A stretch of DNA of 64,000 bases from the NCBI GenBank assembly GCA_965222335.1, contig OZ244944.1, positions 124,001-188,000 on the forward strand, given 5' to 3'. Positions 35,426 through 44,781 of this stretch are shown one piece after another. Every line of letters begins with the position of its first letter. The stretch's first letter is position 1. The notes beneath the pieces are model-generated. The model was given only the letters and a program-made list of their open reading frames with translations. It was not told the origin of the DNA and ran no database searches. The position numbers and the translations under genes were made by a program. The DNA comes from G965222335 sp965222335. Lineage in GTDB: Bacteria > Pseudomonadota > Gammaproteobacteria > Pseudomonadales > Halieaceae.

Positions 35426-36346
35426 TCAATCCGCGAAGGTGGGGTCGCGCACAAACAGCATGTCCATCACGATCTGCGGGTTCCAGCGCTGCAGGCTGGC
35501 CTCGCTGGCGTGGCGTATCGCGTCCAGCTCCGCCACGGTGCGGATGCTGAAGGCCTCCGAGACCACCACATGGACCAGCATGTACACATTGCGTCCACGC
35601 TTGGTGACCCGCACCTCAACCTGGTCGTATTCGACCTCCTCGAGGGAGGCGAGCAGGCGCTGCTCAATCTCGCTGACCAGCGGCTCCGGCGGCGCCATGA
35701 TCACGATTTCACGCAGACTGTCCAGCAGGATACCCACCGGTATCGGCAGTGCCAGGGTCACGATCACGATCAGCAGGATGGGATCGACCAGTGGCGCCCA
35801 GTGGGCCCAGGCGGACTGTTCCAGCAGCCAGGCGATCATGAAGCCGGTGAATACTGCGGCACTGAGCAGGCCGTCGACAAACCAGGTGCGCGACTCAACC
35901 CGGACCAGGTCGGAGCGGGCCTCGCGGCTGGCGCGTTCCATCAGGGCGGCCACTGCAAAGCATCCAACGGTGGCAATGGCCCCGTACAGTACGCCCAGGC
36001 CATAGACCATGTCGTTACCGCCCGCCAGCAGGCGACGCACCGCCTCCACCAGGGCATAGACACAGGCCACCAGGATAAACAGCGCCTTGAACAGGTTCAG
36101 GGTGGGCTCCATCGCGGTATAGCCGAAATGGAAGTTATCGTCATCGGGACGCTGGGCGAGGCGGGCGACCTTCAGTGTCAGCAGGGCCACACAGAGAGCG
36201 ATCAGCGAGTAGATGCCGTCGAAGAGGATCGCGTCGGAGCCGGTCACCAGGGCAAAGCCCAGGGCGAGCACCACAAAAAACACCACACCATAGAGCGCAA
36301 AGCGCAATGCGCGCTGCTCGTCGTGCCAGTGTAGTTTGTCATTCAT
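35426..36346 (-). CDS. Cation diffusion facilitator family transporter
   Basis: 306 residues with six predicted membrane helices and a cytoplasmic C-terminal ferredoxin-like domain (about 210-300). Metal-site candidates are the Asp in FDGIYSLIAL and VDGLLSA and the His in NFHFGYTAMEP. CDF proteins export Zn, Fe, Mn or Co by proton exchange. The metal cannot be named here. ATG 36346 follows GGGAGA. Confidence 0.82.
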   Translation of the reverse strand: MNDKLHWHDEQRALRFALYGVVFFVVLALGFALVTGSDAILFDGIYSLIALCVALLTLKVARLAQRPDDDNFHFGYTAMEPTLNLFKALFILVACVYALVEAVRRLLAGGNDMVYGLGVLYGAIATVGCFAVAALMERASREARSDLVRVESRTWFVDGLLSAAVFTGFMIAWLLEQSAWAHWAPLVDPILLIVIVTLALPIPVGILLDSLREIVIMAPPEPLVSEIEQRLLASLEEVEYDQVEVRVTKRGRNVYMLVHVVVSEAFSIRTVAELDAIRHASEASLQRWNPQIVMDMLFVRDPTFAD

Positions 36347-36562
36347 GCGCAATCTCCCGCCGCGAATTGTAAGCAGATGGAGCCGCAGGCGCCACTACCC
36401 TTAGGGGTTAGCGGAAAACAATAATATTCTTTAATACAGTAGCTTATAGATACTATTTCAGGTGTGAACTGAAGTCGCGTAATCGCGGAGTCAAGGATTT
36501 TCGGCGCACATCCCCGGTGACAGCTATAACTAAGGGGGCGGATCGGTGAGCGGGGAGGGGCA

Positions 36563-39064
36563 GTGGAACATCCAGGCACAGTGATCGACCTGGTGACGGC
36601 GGTGACGACCCTGTTGCTGGTAGCCGCCGCGGTGCTGGCCATGAGCAAGCGGATTCGGCTGCCGTTTACCGTGCTGCTGGTGGTTATCGGCATCGGCCTG
36701 TCGGAACTCGCCAGGCTGGCGCCAGAGGTCCTGGCACCACTGGTGGAATTCCATATCTCCCCGGACCTGATCCTGTTCGTGTTCCTGCCCACCCTGATTT
36801 TCGAGTCCTCCCTGCACCTGGAGGCGCGGGAATTGCGCCGCAACCTGCTGCCGGTACTGACCCTGGCCGTGCCGGGCCTGTTGATTTCGACGGTGATTAT
36901 CGGCTCCCTGGTCTCCTGGCTGACGCCAATCGACTTCAGCGCCGCCCTGGTCCTGGGGGCGATACTCAGCGCCACCGACCCGGTGGCGGTGATCTCCCTG
37001 TTCAAGCAGCTGGGAGCGCCGCGCCGCCTGACCATCCTGGTGGAGGGGGAGAGCCTGTTCAACGATGCCACCGCGATCGTCGCTTCCCAGATCCTGCTGG
37101 CGATTGCGGTGGCGGGCTACGTGTCCACCCAGACCATTATCGCCGGCGTCGGCGATTTCCTGTTCGTGTTTTTCGGCGGCGCCCTGGTGGGCTGGGCCAT
37201 GGCGGTGGTGACCGGGTTCTTCCTGGGCCGGGTGGAAGGGGATCCCCTGATAGAAATCTCGCTGACCACGATCCTGGCCTACTTCTCCTTCCTGATCGCC
37301 GAACACACGCTGCACGTCAGCGGGGTGATGGCCACGGTAGCCGCGGCCCTGACGATTGGCGGCTGGGGCCGCTCCAAGATATCCCACTCGGTCAGCGAGT
37401 ACCTGGAGAACTTCTGGGAGTACCTCGCCTTCGTCGCCAATGCGCTGATCTTCCTGCTGGTAGGCCTGCAGATAGACCTCGCGGCCCTGGCCGCATCCTG
37501 GCAGATGCTGCTCTACGTGATTCTGGCCATGTTGATTGCCCGCGCCGCGGTGGTGTTTTCGCTGGTCCCCCTGGTGAGCAGGTTGCCCGGGGCCGAGGTG
37601 ATCGACCGCAAGTTCCAGGCGGTGATGTACTGGGGCGGGCTGCGCGGCGCCATCGCCCTGGCCATTGCCCTCAGCCTGGGCGACTTCCGTTACGCCGATA
37701 CCTTCGTGGTGCTGGTCACCGGCGCGGTGCTGTTCACCCTGATCGTGCCGGGGCTCAGCATCGAGAAACTGATTCGCAGCCTGGGCCTGCACCATCCGCC
37801 ACTGGCGGACCGGATCGCCCGCAGCGAGGCGCAGCTCAATGCCAGGCGCAAGGCGCTTGCCGAGCTGCCCGAACTGCAGCGTTCGGGCGGCTTCTCCGCG
37901 CGCACCGCGGCGCGCCTGGGCACCCGCTACCAGCTTGCAATCGACGACGCGGAACAGCGCTACGCCGAACAGCGTGAGGAAGAGCTCGACGACAAGCAGG
38001 CTTACAACCTGCTCCTGCTGAAGTGCTTTTCTGTGCAAAAGGCCCTTTATCACCAGCTGTTCGGTCGCGGCCACCTCAGCGAGAAGACCTACCGCAACCT
38101 GGTCTACGCCCTCAACGTGGAGGGGGACAGCCTGCGCTATCACAACGTCCTGCCCCATGTGCCGCCGCGCTCCTATCTCGAGCGCTGGAGCCGCAACACC
38201 TGGATGCGCCTGGTCCAGCGACTGGGTTTCGGCCTCTTCGATCGCTACGCGGAGTCGATTCGCAGCCACTCCACAGCGCGGGACTACGAGCTAGCGTGGG
38301 CGGGCTACCAGGGCTGCGTGCGCGTGCTCGCCTGTATCGACGAACTCTCGGCACTCAGCCAGACCCGCAGCAGCGTGGCGGAGGAGGTGAGGGCACTGTT
38401 CAAACGCTGGTCCCGGGGCGCGCGCAAGCGCCTGGACGCCATTGTCGAGCAGTTCCCGGAGTTCAATACGGCCAGCCAGCAGCGCCTCGCCGAGCGCATG
38501 ATGCTGCACGCCCAGTGTGATTTTATTGTCGCCCAGCGCCGCAGTGGCTCCATCCCCAACAGCGTTGCCAGCCAGTTGCTGGCAGAGCTGGATGAACAGG
38601 TGCGTGCCCTGCGTGGCTACGACACCGCGCACCTGCGCCTGGATCCCAGTGAGCTGCTGCGCAAGGTGCCGCTGTTCGCCGACCTGCCGGAGCAGGAGGT
38701 GCCCCGGATCCTGCAGTGCCTGCGCCAGCGCACCGTGCCCGCGCGCCAGGACCTGATCCAGGAAGGTGGCAGTGACCAGTCTCTCTACCTGATCGCCCGC
38801 GGCCGCATGCGGGTACTGCGGCGTGACGAGGGCGGCGAGGAGCAGGAGCTGGCGATACTGGGCGCCGGTGACTTCGTGGGCGAGTCCGGCTTTCTTACCG
38901 GCGAGCATCGCAGCGCGACCTGCCGGGCACTGACGCCCTGTGCCGTCTACGAGCTCAAGCGCAAGGACCTGGATACCTTTCTCGCTACCTGCCCGGAGCT
39001 GCGCGCAGCCCTCGAGGCAGCGCTGCAGCTGCGCGGTGGGGCGGCGGACCCGCTCACTCCCTGA
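36563..39064 (+). CDS. CPA1-family Na+/H+ antiporter with C-terminal cyclic-nucleotide-binding domain
   Basis: 833 residues. About 1-410 is the NhaP/NHE-type antiporter with 12-13 helices, including ATDPVAVISLFKQLGAPRR (ion-site Asp) and GGLRGAIALAIALSLG. A large soluble helical region (about 420-690) follows. A cNMP-binding domain (about 695-815) contains GDFVGESGFLTGEHRSATCRA, the phosphate-binding cassette. It is far longer than NhaP (about 400-550) and recalls NHE forms gated by cyclic nucleotides. GTG start behind a GGGGAGGGG element. Divergent from the CDF gene. Confidence 0.85.
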   Translation: MEHPGTVIDLVTAVTTLLLVAAAVLAMSKRIRLPFTVLLVVIGIGLSELARLAPEVLAPLVEFHISPDLILFVFLPTLIFESSLHLEARELRRNLLPVLTLAVPGLLISTVIIGSLVSWLTPIDFSAALVLGAILSATDPVAVISLFKQLGAPRRLTILVEGESLFNDATAIVASQILLAIAVAGYVSTQTIIAGVGDFLFVFFGGALVGWAMAVVTGFFLGRVEGDPLIEISLTTILAYFSFLIAEHTLHVSGVMATVAAALTIGGWGRSKISHSVSEYLENFWEYLAFVANALIFLLVGLQIDLAALAASWQMLLYVILAMLIARAAVVFSLVPLVSRLPGAEVIDRKFQAVMYWGGLRGAIALAIALSLGDFRYADTFVVLVTGAVLFTLIVPGLSIEKLIRSLGLHHPPLADRIARSEAQLNARRKALAELPELQRSGGFSARTAARLGTRYQLAIDDAEQRYAEQREEELDDKQAYNLLLLKCFSVQKALYHQLFGRGHLSEKTYRNLVYALNVEGDSLRYHNVLPHVPPRSYLERWSRNTWMRLVQRLGFGLFDRYAESIRSHSTARDYELAWAGYQGCVRVLACIDELSALSQTRSSVAEEVRALFKRWSRGARKRLDAIVEQFPEFNTASQQRLAERMMLHAQCDFIVAQRRSGSIPNSVASQLLAELDEQVRALRGYDTAHLRLDPSELLRKVPLFADLPEQEVPRILQCLRQRTVPARQDLIQEGGSDQSLYLIARGRMRVLRRDEGGEEQELAILGAGDFVGESGFLTGEHRSATCRALTPCAVYELKRKDLDTFLATCPELRAALEAALQLRGGAADPLTP

Positions 39065-39137
39065 GGGCGCTGCGGGCGGCACGCGAGCCGCGTCGAATGT
39101 GCTACCCTTCGCATCTTTTAAAGAGGCAGGAGTCAGC

Positions 39138-39743
39138 ATGCCGAAGCAGCGCATCGTCGTGGGCCTGAGTGGGGCCTCGGGGGTCATCTACGGGATCCGC
39201 CTGTTGCAACACCTCCGGGAAATGCCCGGGATAGAGACTCACCTGATCATCTCCGACGGCGCGGCGATCAATATCGCGGTCGAGACCAGCTATCGCCTGG
39301 AAGAGGTCAAGGCGCTCGCCGACGTCGTCTACAGCAACGACAATCTCGCCGCTTCCCTGGCCAGCGGTTCCGTGCGCACCGACGGCATGGTCATCGCCCC
39401 CTGCAGCATCAAGACCCTGTCCGGGGTGGCCAACTCCTATGCCGACAACCTGCTGGTACGGGTGGCGGACGTCATGCTCAAGGAGCAGCGCAAACTGGTC
39501 CTGCTGGTTCGCGAGGCGCCGCTGCACAAGGGCCACCTGGAGCTGATGACCCGCTGTGCCGATTACGGGGCGCTGATCTACCCGCCGGTGCCCGCCTTCT
39601 ACCACGAGCCGACCAGCATCAACGACCTGATCGACCAGACCCTGGGCAAGGTGCTGGACCACCTGCAGATCGAGCACCAGTTGTTCCGCCGCTGGGGAGA
39701 GAAGGGGCGCGAAGGCGAAAAAGATAGCGGAGCAAGTAAATGA
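39138..39743 (+). CDS. ubiX: Flavin prenyltransferase UbiX
   Basis: 201 residues with the Rossmann-like flavoprotein start KQRIVVGLSGASGVIYGIRLLQ and the conserved APCSIKTLSGVANSYADNLLVRVADVMLKEQRKLVLLVREAPLH. It prenylates FMN to make the cofactor of UbiD-type decarboxylases used in ubiquinone synthesis. ATG 39138 follows AGGCAGGAG. Its stop overlaps the next start by 4 bp. Confidence 0.93.
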   Translation: MPKQRIVVGLSGASGVIYGIRLLQHLREMPGIETHLIISDGAAINIAVETSYRLEEVKALADVVYSNDNLAASLASGSVRTDGMVIAPCSIKTLSGVANSYADNLLVRVADVMLKEQRKLVLLVREAPLHKGHLELMTRCADYGALIYPPVPAFYHEPTSINDLIDQTLGKVLDHLQIEHQLFRRWGEKGREGEKDSGASK

Positions 39744-41689
39744 AGGAGCCCCTCTGGACCCCGCCGGCCGCGCGCGTTCGCGAGGCAGCGCTGACGGCCT
39801 TTACCGAGCGTATGCATGCCCAACACGGCGGCCTTGAAGGCGCCGATTACTTCGGCCTCCACCAGTGGGCGGTGCAGCATCCCGAGGCCTTCTGGGAAGG
39901 CGTCTGGTCCTTCACCGAGGTGCAGTCCAGCCAGGCCCCGGAGACGATTGCCAGCGGCCTGGAGCGTATGCCCGGCACGCGCTGGTTCCCCGGGGCCAGA
40001 CTCAATTTTGCCGAGAACCTGCTGCGCTACCGGGATCAGCGACCCGCCCTGGTGGGCCGCCTGGAGAATGGCGAGCGCCGGTCCATCACCTACGCCGAGC
40101 TCTACCGCGAGGTGGCCCAGCTGGCCGCGGCGCTGCGCGCGATGGGCGTCGTCCCGGGGGACCGCGTCGCCGGCTTTATGCCCAACCTGCCGGAAACCGT
40201 GATCGCCATGCTCGCCACCACCAGCATCGGCGCCCTGTGGTCCTCCTGTTCCCCGGACTTCGGGATAAACGGCGTGCTCGACCGTTTTGGCCAGATCGAG
40301 CCCAAGGTGTTGTTCGCGGCGGACGGCTACTTCTACAACGGCAAGACCGTTGACTCGCTGCCGCGGATTGCGGGTATCGCGGAGGCCATCGACAGCCTGG
40401 AGCAGGTGGTCGTGGTGCCGGTGGTCAATCCGGCCCCCGACCTCGGCGCCTTCGGTGGCCTGCTTTACCGGGAGACCCTGGACCCGGCGGCCGGTGAGAT
40501 CGACTTCGCCCAGCTGCCCTTTGATCACCCGCTGTACATCATGTACTCCTCGGGCACCACCGGCGCGCCCAAGTGCATCCTCCACGGGGCGGGCGGCACG
40601 CTGCTGCAGCACCTCAAGGAGCACCAGCTGATGTGCGATGTGGGGCGGGAGGACGTGTTTTTCTACTTCACCACCTGTGGCTGGATGATGTGGAACTGGC
40701 TGGTCTCCGGTCTCGCCTCCGGCGCCACCCTCGTGCTCTACGATGGCTCACCCTTTGCCGATGAGGGCAGGGCCCTGCTGGACATGATCGACGAGGAGGG
40801 CATCACGGTGTTCGGCACCAGCGCGAAGTACATCGCGGCGCTGGAGAAAGCCGGCCACAAACCCTGCGACAGCCACAGCCTGGAGAGCCTGCAAACCATC
40901 CTCTCCACCGGCTCACCCCTGGCCCATGAAAGTTTCGACTACGTCTATCGCGACATCAAAGCCGACGTGTGCCTGTCCAGTATCTCCGGCGGCACCGATA
41001 TCCTGTCCTGCTTTGTGGGTGGCTCGGTGACCCTGCCGGTGTACGCCGGTGAGATCCAGGCGCCGGGACTCGGCATGGCAGTGGAAATCTGGGACGAATC
41101 GGGCAGGGCCCTACAGGGGGAGAAGGGTGAACTGGTGTGTACCCGGCCTTTCCCATCCTGCCCCCTGGGCTTCTGGAACGACCCCGAGGGCACGCGCTTT
41201 CGGGACGCCTACTTCGCCCGCTTCGACAATGTCTGGGCGCACGGCGACTACGGTGAAGTTACCCCTAGCGGCGGCTTCATTATCCACGGCCGCTCCGACG
41301 CGGTACTCAATCCCGGCGGCGTGCGCATCGGCACGGCGGAAATCTACCGTCAGGTGGAGCAGGTACCCGAGGTGACCGAGAGCATCGTGATCGGCCAGCA
41401 GTGGCAGGACGACGTGCGGGTGGTGCTGTTTGTGATCCTGCGCGATGGCTTGACCCTGGACGACACCTTGCGCCAGCGCATCCGCCAGGCGGTGCGCGAG
41501 AACACCACGCCGCGCCACGTGCCGGCCAAAATCATCCAGGTGGCCGATATACCGCGCACCATCAGCGGCAAGATCGTCGAGCTGGCGGTGCGCAGCGTGG
41601 TTCACGGCGAGACGGTCAAGAACACCGACGCCCTGGCCAATCCGGAAGCCCTGGAACTGTTCCGGGACCTGCCGGAGTTGCAGCGGTAG
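39740..41689 (+). CDS. Acetoacetyl-CoA synthetase
   Basis: 649 residues of the ANL superfamily with the AMP-binding P-loop YIMYSSGTTGAPKCILHG. It matches acetoacetate--CoA ligase in PGTRWFPGARLNFAENLLR and TTCGWMMWNWLVSGL; the C-terminal Lys is in RTISGKIVELAVR. It activates acetoacetate for carbon recovery or polymer metabolism. Coupled to ubiX by a 4-bp overlap, though functionally unrelated. Confidence 0.9.
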   Translation: MKEPLWTPPAARVREAALTAFTERMHAQHGGLEGADYFGLHQWAVQHPEAFWEGVWSFTEVQSSQAPETIASGLERMPGTRWFPGARLNFAENLLRYRDQRPALVGRLENGERRSITYAELYREVAQLAAALRAMGVVPGDRVAGFMPNLPETVIAMLATTSIGALWSSCSPDFGINGVLDRFGQIEPKVLFAADGYFYNGKTVDSLPRIAGIAEAIDSLEQVVVVPVVNPAPDLGAFGGLLYRETLDPAAGEIDFAQLPFDHPLYIMYSSGTTGAPKCILHGAGGTLLQHLKEHQLMCDVGREDVFFYFTTCGWMMWNWLVSGLASGATLVLYDGSPFADEGRALLDMIDEEGITVFGTSAKYIAALEKAGHKPCDSHSLESLQTILSTGSPLAHESFDYVYRDIKADVCLSSISGGTDILSCFVGGSVTLPVYAGEIQAPGLGMAVEIWDESGRALQGEKGELVCTRPFPSCPLGFWNDPEGTRFRDAYFARFDNVWAHGDYGEVTPSGGFIIHGRSDAVLNPGGVRIGTAEIYRQVEQVPEVTESIVIGQQWQDDVRVVLFVILRDGLTLDDTLRQRIRQAVRENTTPRHVPAKIIQVADIPRTISGKIVELAVRSVVHGETVKNTDALANPEALELFRDLPELQR

Positions 41690-41718
41690 TGGGCCGTGTG
41701 TGAAGTTCGGCCCACTCT

Positions 41719-42288
41719 TCAGTCGACCCTGAACAGGGCTACTTCCTCCAGGGGCTTGCGTGTGCGGGGCGCCTGCTCGCGCTCGGCGAAGGCGGCATCC
41801 AGACCGGTGTCCTGACCGTGATAGCCGATCGCCAGCCCGGTGACGACCTCCTGGTCTTCCGGCAGGGCGAAGGCGCTGTGCGCCTGCTCGGTTTCCACCC
41901 CGGACATCTGGTGCACGCAGAGCCCTCGGGCGGTTGCCTCCACGGTGAGCATCGCGGACGCGGCACCGAGGTCGTGGCGGGCGCATGGGTTGGCTTTACC
42001 GTTACGGGCAAAGTGTTTGGAGACGATTCCCAGCGCCAGCACCGGCGCGTAGGCGGTCCAGGGCTGGTTGCCCTCCACCAGCAGCCCGTGGATTTTTTCC
42101 CACAGCGCGGGGTTACTATCCTTGACGCCCACGATATAGCGCCAGGGCTGTTCGTTATAGGAAGACATGGCCCAGCGGGCCGCCTCAAACAGCGCCGTAA
42201 GGTCGCTCTCGGCGACCGGGCGCGCGGGGTCGAAGACATAGGGGCTGTGGCGCTGGCTCAACAGGGGGTAGATCGTCGCAGCATTCAT
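41719..42288 (-). CDS. Nitroreductase-family FMN oxidoreductase
   Basis: 189 residues of the short nitroreductase subfamily (RHSPYVFDPARPVAESDLTALFEAARWAMSSYNEQPWRYIVG). Residues for FMN phosphate (RHSPY) and the PWRY pocket are visible. It is probably a homodimer using NAD(P)H. The natural substrate is unknown. Confidence 0.85.
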   Translation of the reverse strand: MNAATIYPLLSQRHSPYVFDPARPVAESDLTALFEAARWAMSSYNEQPWRYIVGVKDSNPALWEKIHGLLVEGNQPWTAYAPVLALGIVSKHFARNGKANPCARHDLGAASAMLTVEATARGLCVHQMSGVETEQAHSAFALPEDQEVVTGLAIGYHGQDTGLDAAFAEREQAPRTRKPLEEVALFRVD

Positions 42289-42397
42289 GGCTTTTCCTCA
42301 GTTACAGTTGCTAAGGACTGTAGTGTCGCCGAGGATTGGGATCGAATAAATCGCATAATATCGATCTCATGCTTCGACGAAGCCGAAAATTGTCCGT

Positions 42398-43174
42398 TCA
42401 GCCTACCAGGGTGGTACCGCCATCCACGGTGATGATTTCGCCGGTGATAAACGCGCCGGCGCGGCTGGCCAGGAGCAGGGCAATACCCTCGATATCACCC
42501 TCGCCGCCCCAGCGGTGCAGGGGGATGGTGGCAATCTCCGCCTCGTACATGTCCTTGTCCTTGCTGACATACTCGGTCATCCGCGAAAAGAAGCGCCCGG
42601 GGGCGATGGCATTGACCCGGATCTTGCGCGGCGCCAGCTCCAGGGCGAGATTGCGCGTGAGCTGGTGCACCGCTGCCTTGCTCGGACCATAGCTATAGTT
42701 CCCGATGGCGCTGCCAACAATGCCGGCAATGGAGCCGGTGTTGATGACGCAGGGGTTTTCTTCACTGGCTTTCTCCAGCATGGGGGTCAGCGCCTGGGTC
42801 AGGAAGAAGGGGGTCTTCACGTTGATGTCCATCACCTTGTCCCAGCCTTTCTCGGGAAACTCGCCGTAGGGCGCCCCCCAGCCCGTGCCCGCGTTGTTCA
42901 CCAGCACGTGCAGCTTGTCCTCGCGACCCATGATCTCGGATGACAGCGCCTCAATGCCCTTGACGTTGCTGACGTCCGCCGGCAGGGCAACACAGTCCCC
43001 GTACTGGGACAGCTCCTCGGCCGCCGCCTCGCAGGCTTCGGCTTTGCGCGCAGTAATGTAGACCCGGGCCGCGCCCGCCTCAAGAAAGGCCTGTGCCATC
43101 TGGTAGCCCAGCCCGCGGGAGCCGCCGGTGATCAGGCAGATACGCCCGGACATGGAAAAAAGTTTGTCCAACAT
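42398..43174 (-). CDS. Short-chain dehydrogenase/reductase
   Basis: 258 residues with TGGSRGLGYQMAQAF (NAD(P) glycine motif), NNAGTGW and the catalytic YSYGPSKAA (Tyr-x3-Lys). The composition resembles RhlG/3-oxoacyl-reductase-like SDRs acting on acyl or ketone substrates. Substrate unassigned. Confidence 0.88.
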   Translation of the reverse strand: MLDKLFSMSGRICLITGGSRGLGYQMAQAFLEAGAARVYITARKAEACEAAAEELSQYGDCVALPADVSNVKGIEALSSEIMGREDKLHVLVNNAGTGWGAPYGEFPEKGWDKVMDINVKTPFFLTQALTPMLEKASEENPCVINTGSIAGIVGSAIGNYSYGPSKAAVHQLTRNLALELAPRKIRVNAIAPGRFFSRMTEYVSKDKDMYEAEIATIPLHRWGGEGDIEGIALLLASRAGAFITGEIITVDGGTTLVG

Positions 43175-43211
43175 AATATGCTTCCTCTGCGATTAACTGT
43201 GCCGAGAGCTT

Positions 43212-43477
43212 AAGGCAGCTCTGAACAATGGGAATTGTACTCAGCGGAGCCCTGAAACGGCCAGAGCGAGGCGCGGTCCGCCGGCAATGGCCGTAGCCCT
43301 TGGCAAGAATCGCAACGAAGCGCTGGCCGTTTCAGGGCCCGCCCTACGGGGCTTTCAGGCAGTTCCGCACTCCGCGTTGCCACTTTTCGACAGGCAACCA
43401 GCCTGCCTTCAAAGCGGCGTCTTGATTGCGGAACTGCCTGAAAGCCTGAGTACATTACCATTATTCAGAGATGCCTT
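43212..43477. mobile_element. MITE-like palindromic element
   Basis: Imperfect terminal inverted repeats of about 32-33 bp (43212-43244 and 43446-43477) share AAGGCA, CTCTGAA, AATGG and TGTACTCAG. Inside are two perfect inverted repeats: 16 bp, 43249-43264 with 43323-43338 (GCCCTGAAACGGCCAG), and 19 bp, 43351-43369 with 43427-43445 (GCTTTCAGGCAGTTCCGCA). No transposase gene is present and no clear target duplication is seen. It fills most of the 377-bp gap between the SDR gene and the PQQ-type dehydrogenase gene, in which no coding frame is convincing. Confidence 0.6.
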
Positions 43478-43551
43478 GCCCGCTTCCGCCGGCAACTGTC
43501 AGGCGCGGATGCTATAGTTTCGACCCTTAATCACAGCCACAGGAGTTCACG

Positions 43552-44721
43552 ATGCGCTTCAAAACCCGCCATGCAGCCCTCGCCGCGTTGCTCAGCGCCA
43601 CCGCGGCCCAGGCCGCCAACGACGATGAGCCCAATATTGCCCGCAACCCCATCGACGTCGACCCGGCGGCCTACCTGGAGCGGATCAGCCTGCCGGAGGG
43701 CTTTGCCATCGAGATCTACGCCAACGAGGTCGAAGGCGCGCGCTCCATGGCGCTGGCAGCGGGCGGCACCCTGTTCGTCGGCACCCTGACCGATGCCAAC
43801 TGGGAGCGGCGCGACACGGTCTACGCGATCGCGCCCCCGACATCCGACGCGGAGCCCGCCGTGGCCCGGCCACTACTGACCGGGCTCAATGTGCCCAACG
43901 GTCTTGCCCTGCGCGATGGCGACCTCTACGTCGCGGAAGTCAATCGGGTGGTGCGCTTCGATGACATCGAGCAGCAGCTCGACGCGCCGCCCGAACCCGT
44001 GGTGCTCAACGACAGCTTCCCCGATGAATTGCACCACGGCTGGAAGTACCTGCGTTTTGGTCCCGACGACCGCCTGTACGTGAGCGTGGGCGCCCCCTGC
44101 AACACCTGCGAGGTGGACGAGGGGCAGGGCATTATTGCCTCCCTGGCCCTGGACGGCAGTGACAAGCAGGTTTACGCCAAAGGAGTGCGCAACTCGGTGG
44201 GCTTTGATTTCCATCCGCAAACCGGAGAGCTGTGGTTTACCGATAACGGGCGCGACATGTGGGGAGACGACAGGCCCCCGGAGGAACTGAACCACGCGCC
44301 GCGGCCAGGCATGCATTTTGGTTTCCCGCATCGCTATGGCGCGGACCTGGTGGATACGGACTATCCGACCGAGCGGCCGGCGTCCGACTTCACCGCACCG
44401 GCGCTCGCCTTTCCCGCCCACAACGCGCTGCTGGGAATGCGCTTTAACACCGGGGAGCAGTTCCCCGAAGCCTACCGCGACCGCCTGTTTATCGCCTCCC
44501 ACGGTTCCTGGAACCGCAGCGTACCCGACGGCTACCGCATCTACAGCGTGCGTTTTGAAAACGGTCAGGCAGTGGACTACGAGATCTTTGCCGATGGTTG
44601 GCTGACGCCGGAGCACGATTACTGGGGGCGCCCGGTAGACATCGAGTGGCTGCCCGACGGTTCGATGCTGGTCTCGGATGATCACGCCGACGTGATCTAC
44701 CGGATATTCTATGCTGGATAG
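43552..44721 (+). CDS. PQQ-dependent sugar dehydrogenase-like protein (sorbosone dehydrogenase family)
   Basis: 389-residue six-bladed beta-propeller protein with a signal peptide ending near AAQAAND, hence periplasmic. Family motifs include NDSFPDELHHGWKYLRFGPD, GVRNSVGFDFHPQTGELWFTDNGRD and SHGSWNRSVPDGYRIYSV. Members oxidise aldoses with PQQ; the exact sugar is unknown and some family members lack activity. ATG follows AGGAG. A Tat-exported amidohydrolase follows 60 bp downstream. Confidence 0.85.
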   Translation: MRFKTRHAALAALLSATAAQAANDDEPNIARNPIDVDPAAYLERISLPEGFAIEIYANEVEGARSMALAAGGTLFVGTLTDANWERRDTVYAIAPPTSDAEPAVARPLLTGLNVPNGLALRDGDLYVAEVNRVVRFDDIEQQLDAPPEPVVLNDSFPDELHHGWKYLRFGPDDRLYVSVGAPCNTCEVDEGQGIIASLALDGSDKQVYAKGVRNSVGFDFHPQTGELWFTDNGRDMWGDDRPPEELNHAPRPGMHFGFPHRYGADLVDTDYPTERPASDFTAPALAFPAHNALLGMRFNTGEQFPEAYRDRLFIASHGSWNRSVPDGYRIYSVRFENGQAVDYEIFADGWLTPEHDYWGRPVDIEWLPDGSMLVSDDHADVIYRIFYAG

Positions 44722-44781
44722 TACCGCCCAGGCAGGTGGCCAGCCGCTTGCGCAACCGCTTCTATAGCCCGGAGTCTGCCC

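Noticed and set aside
36530..38269. Open frame of 579 codons on the minus strand
   Set aside because: Antisense to the antiporter gene; Gln/His-rich shadow composition.
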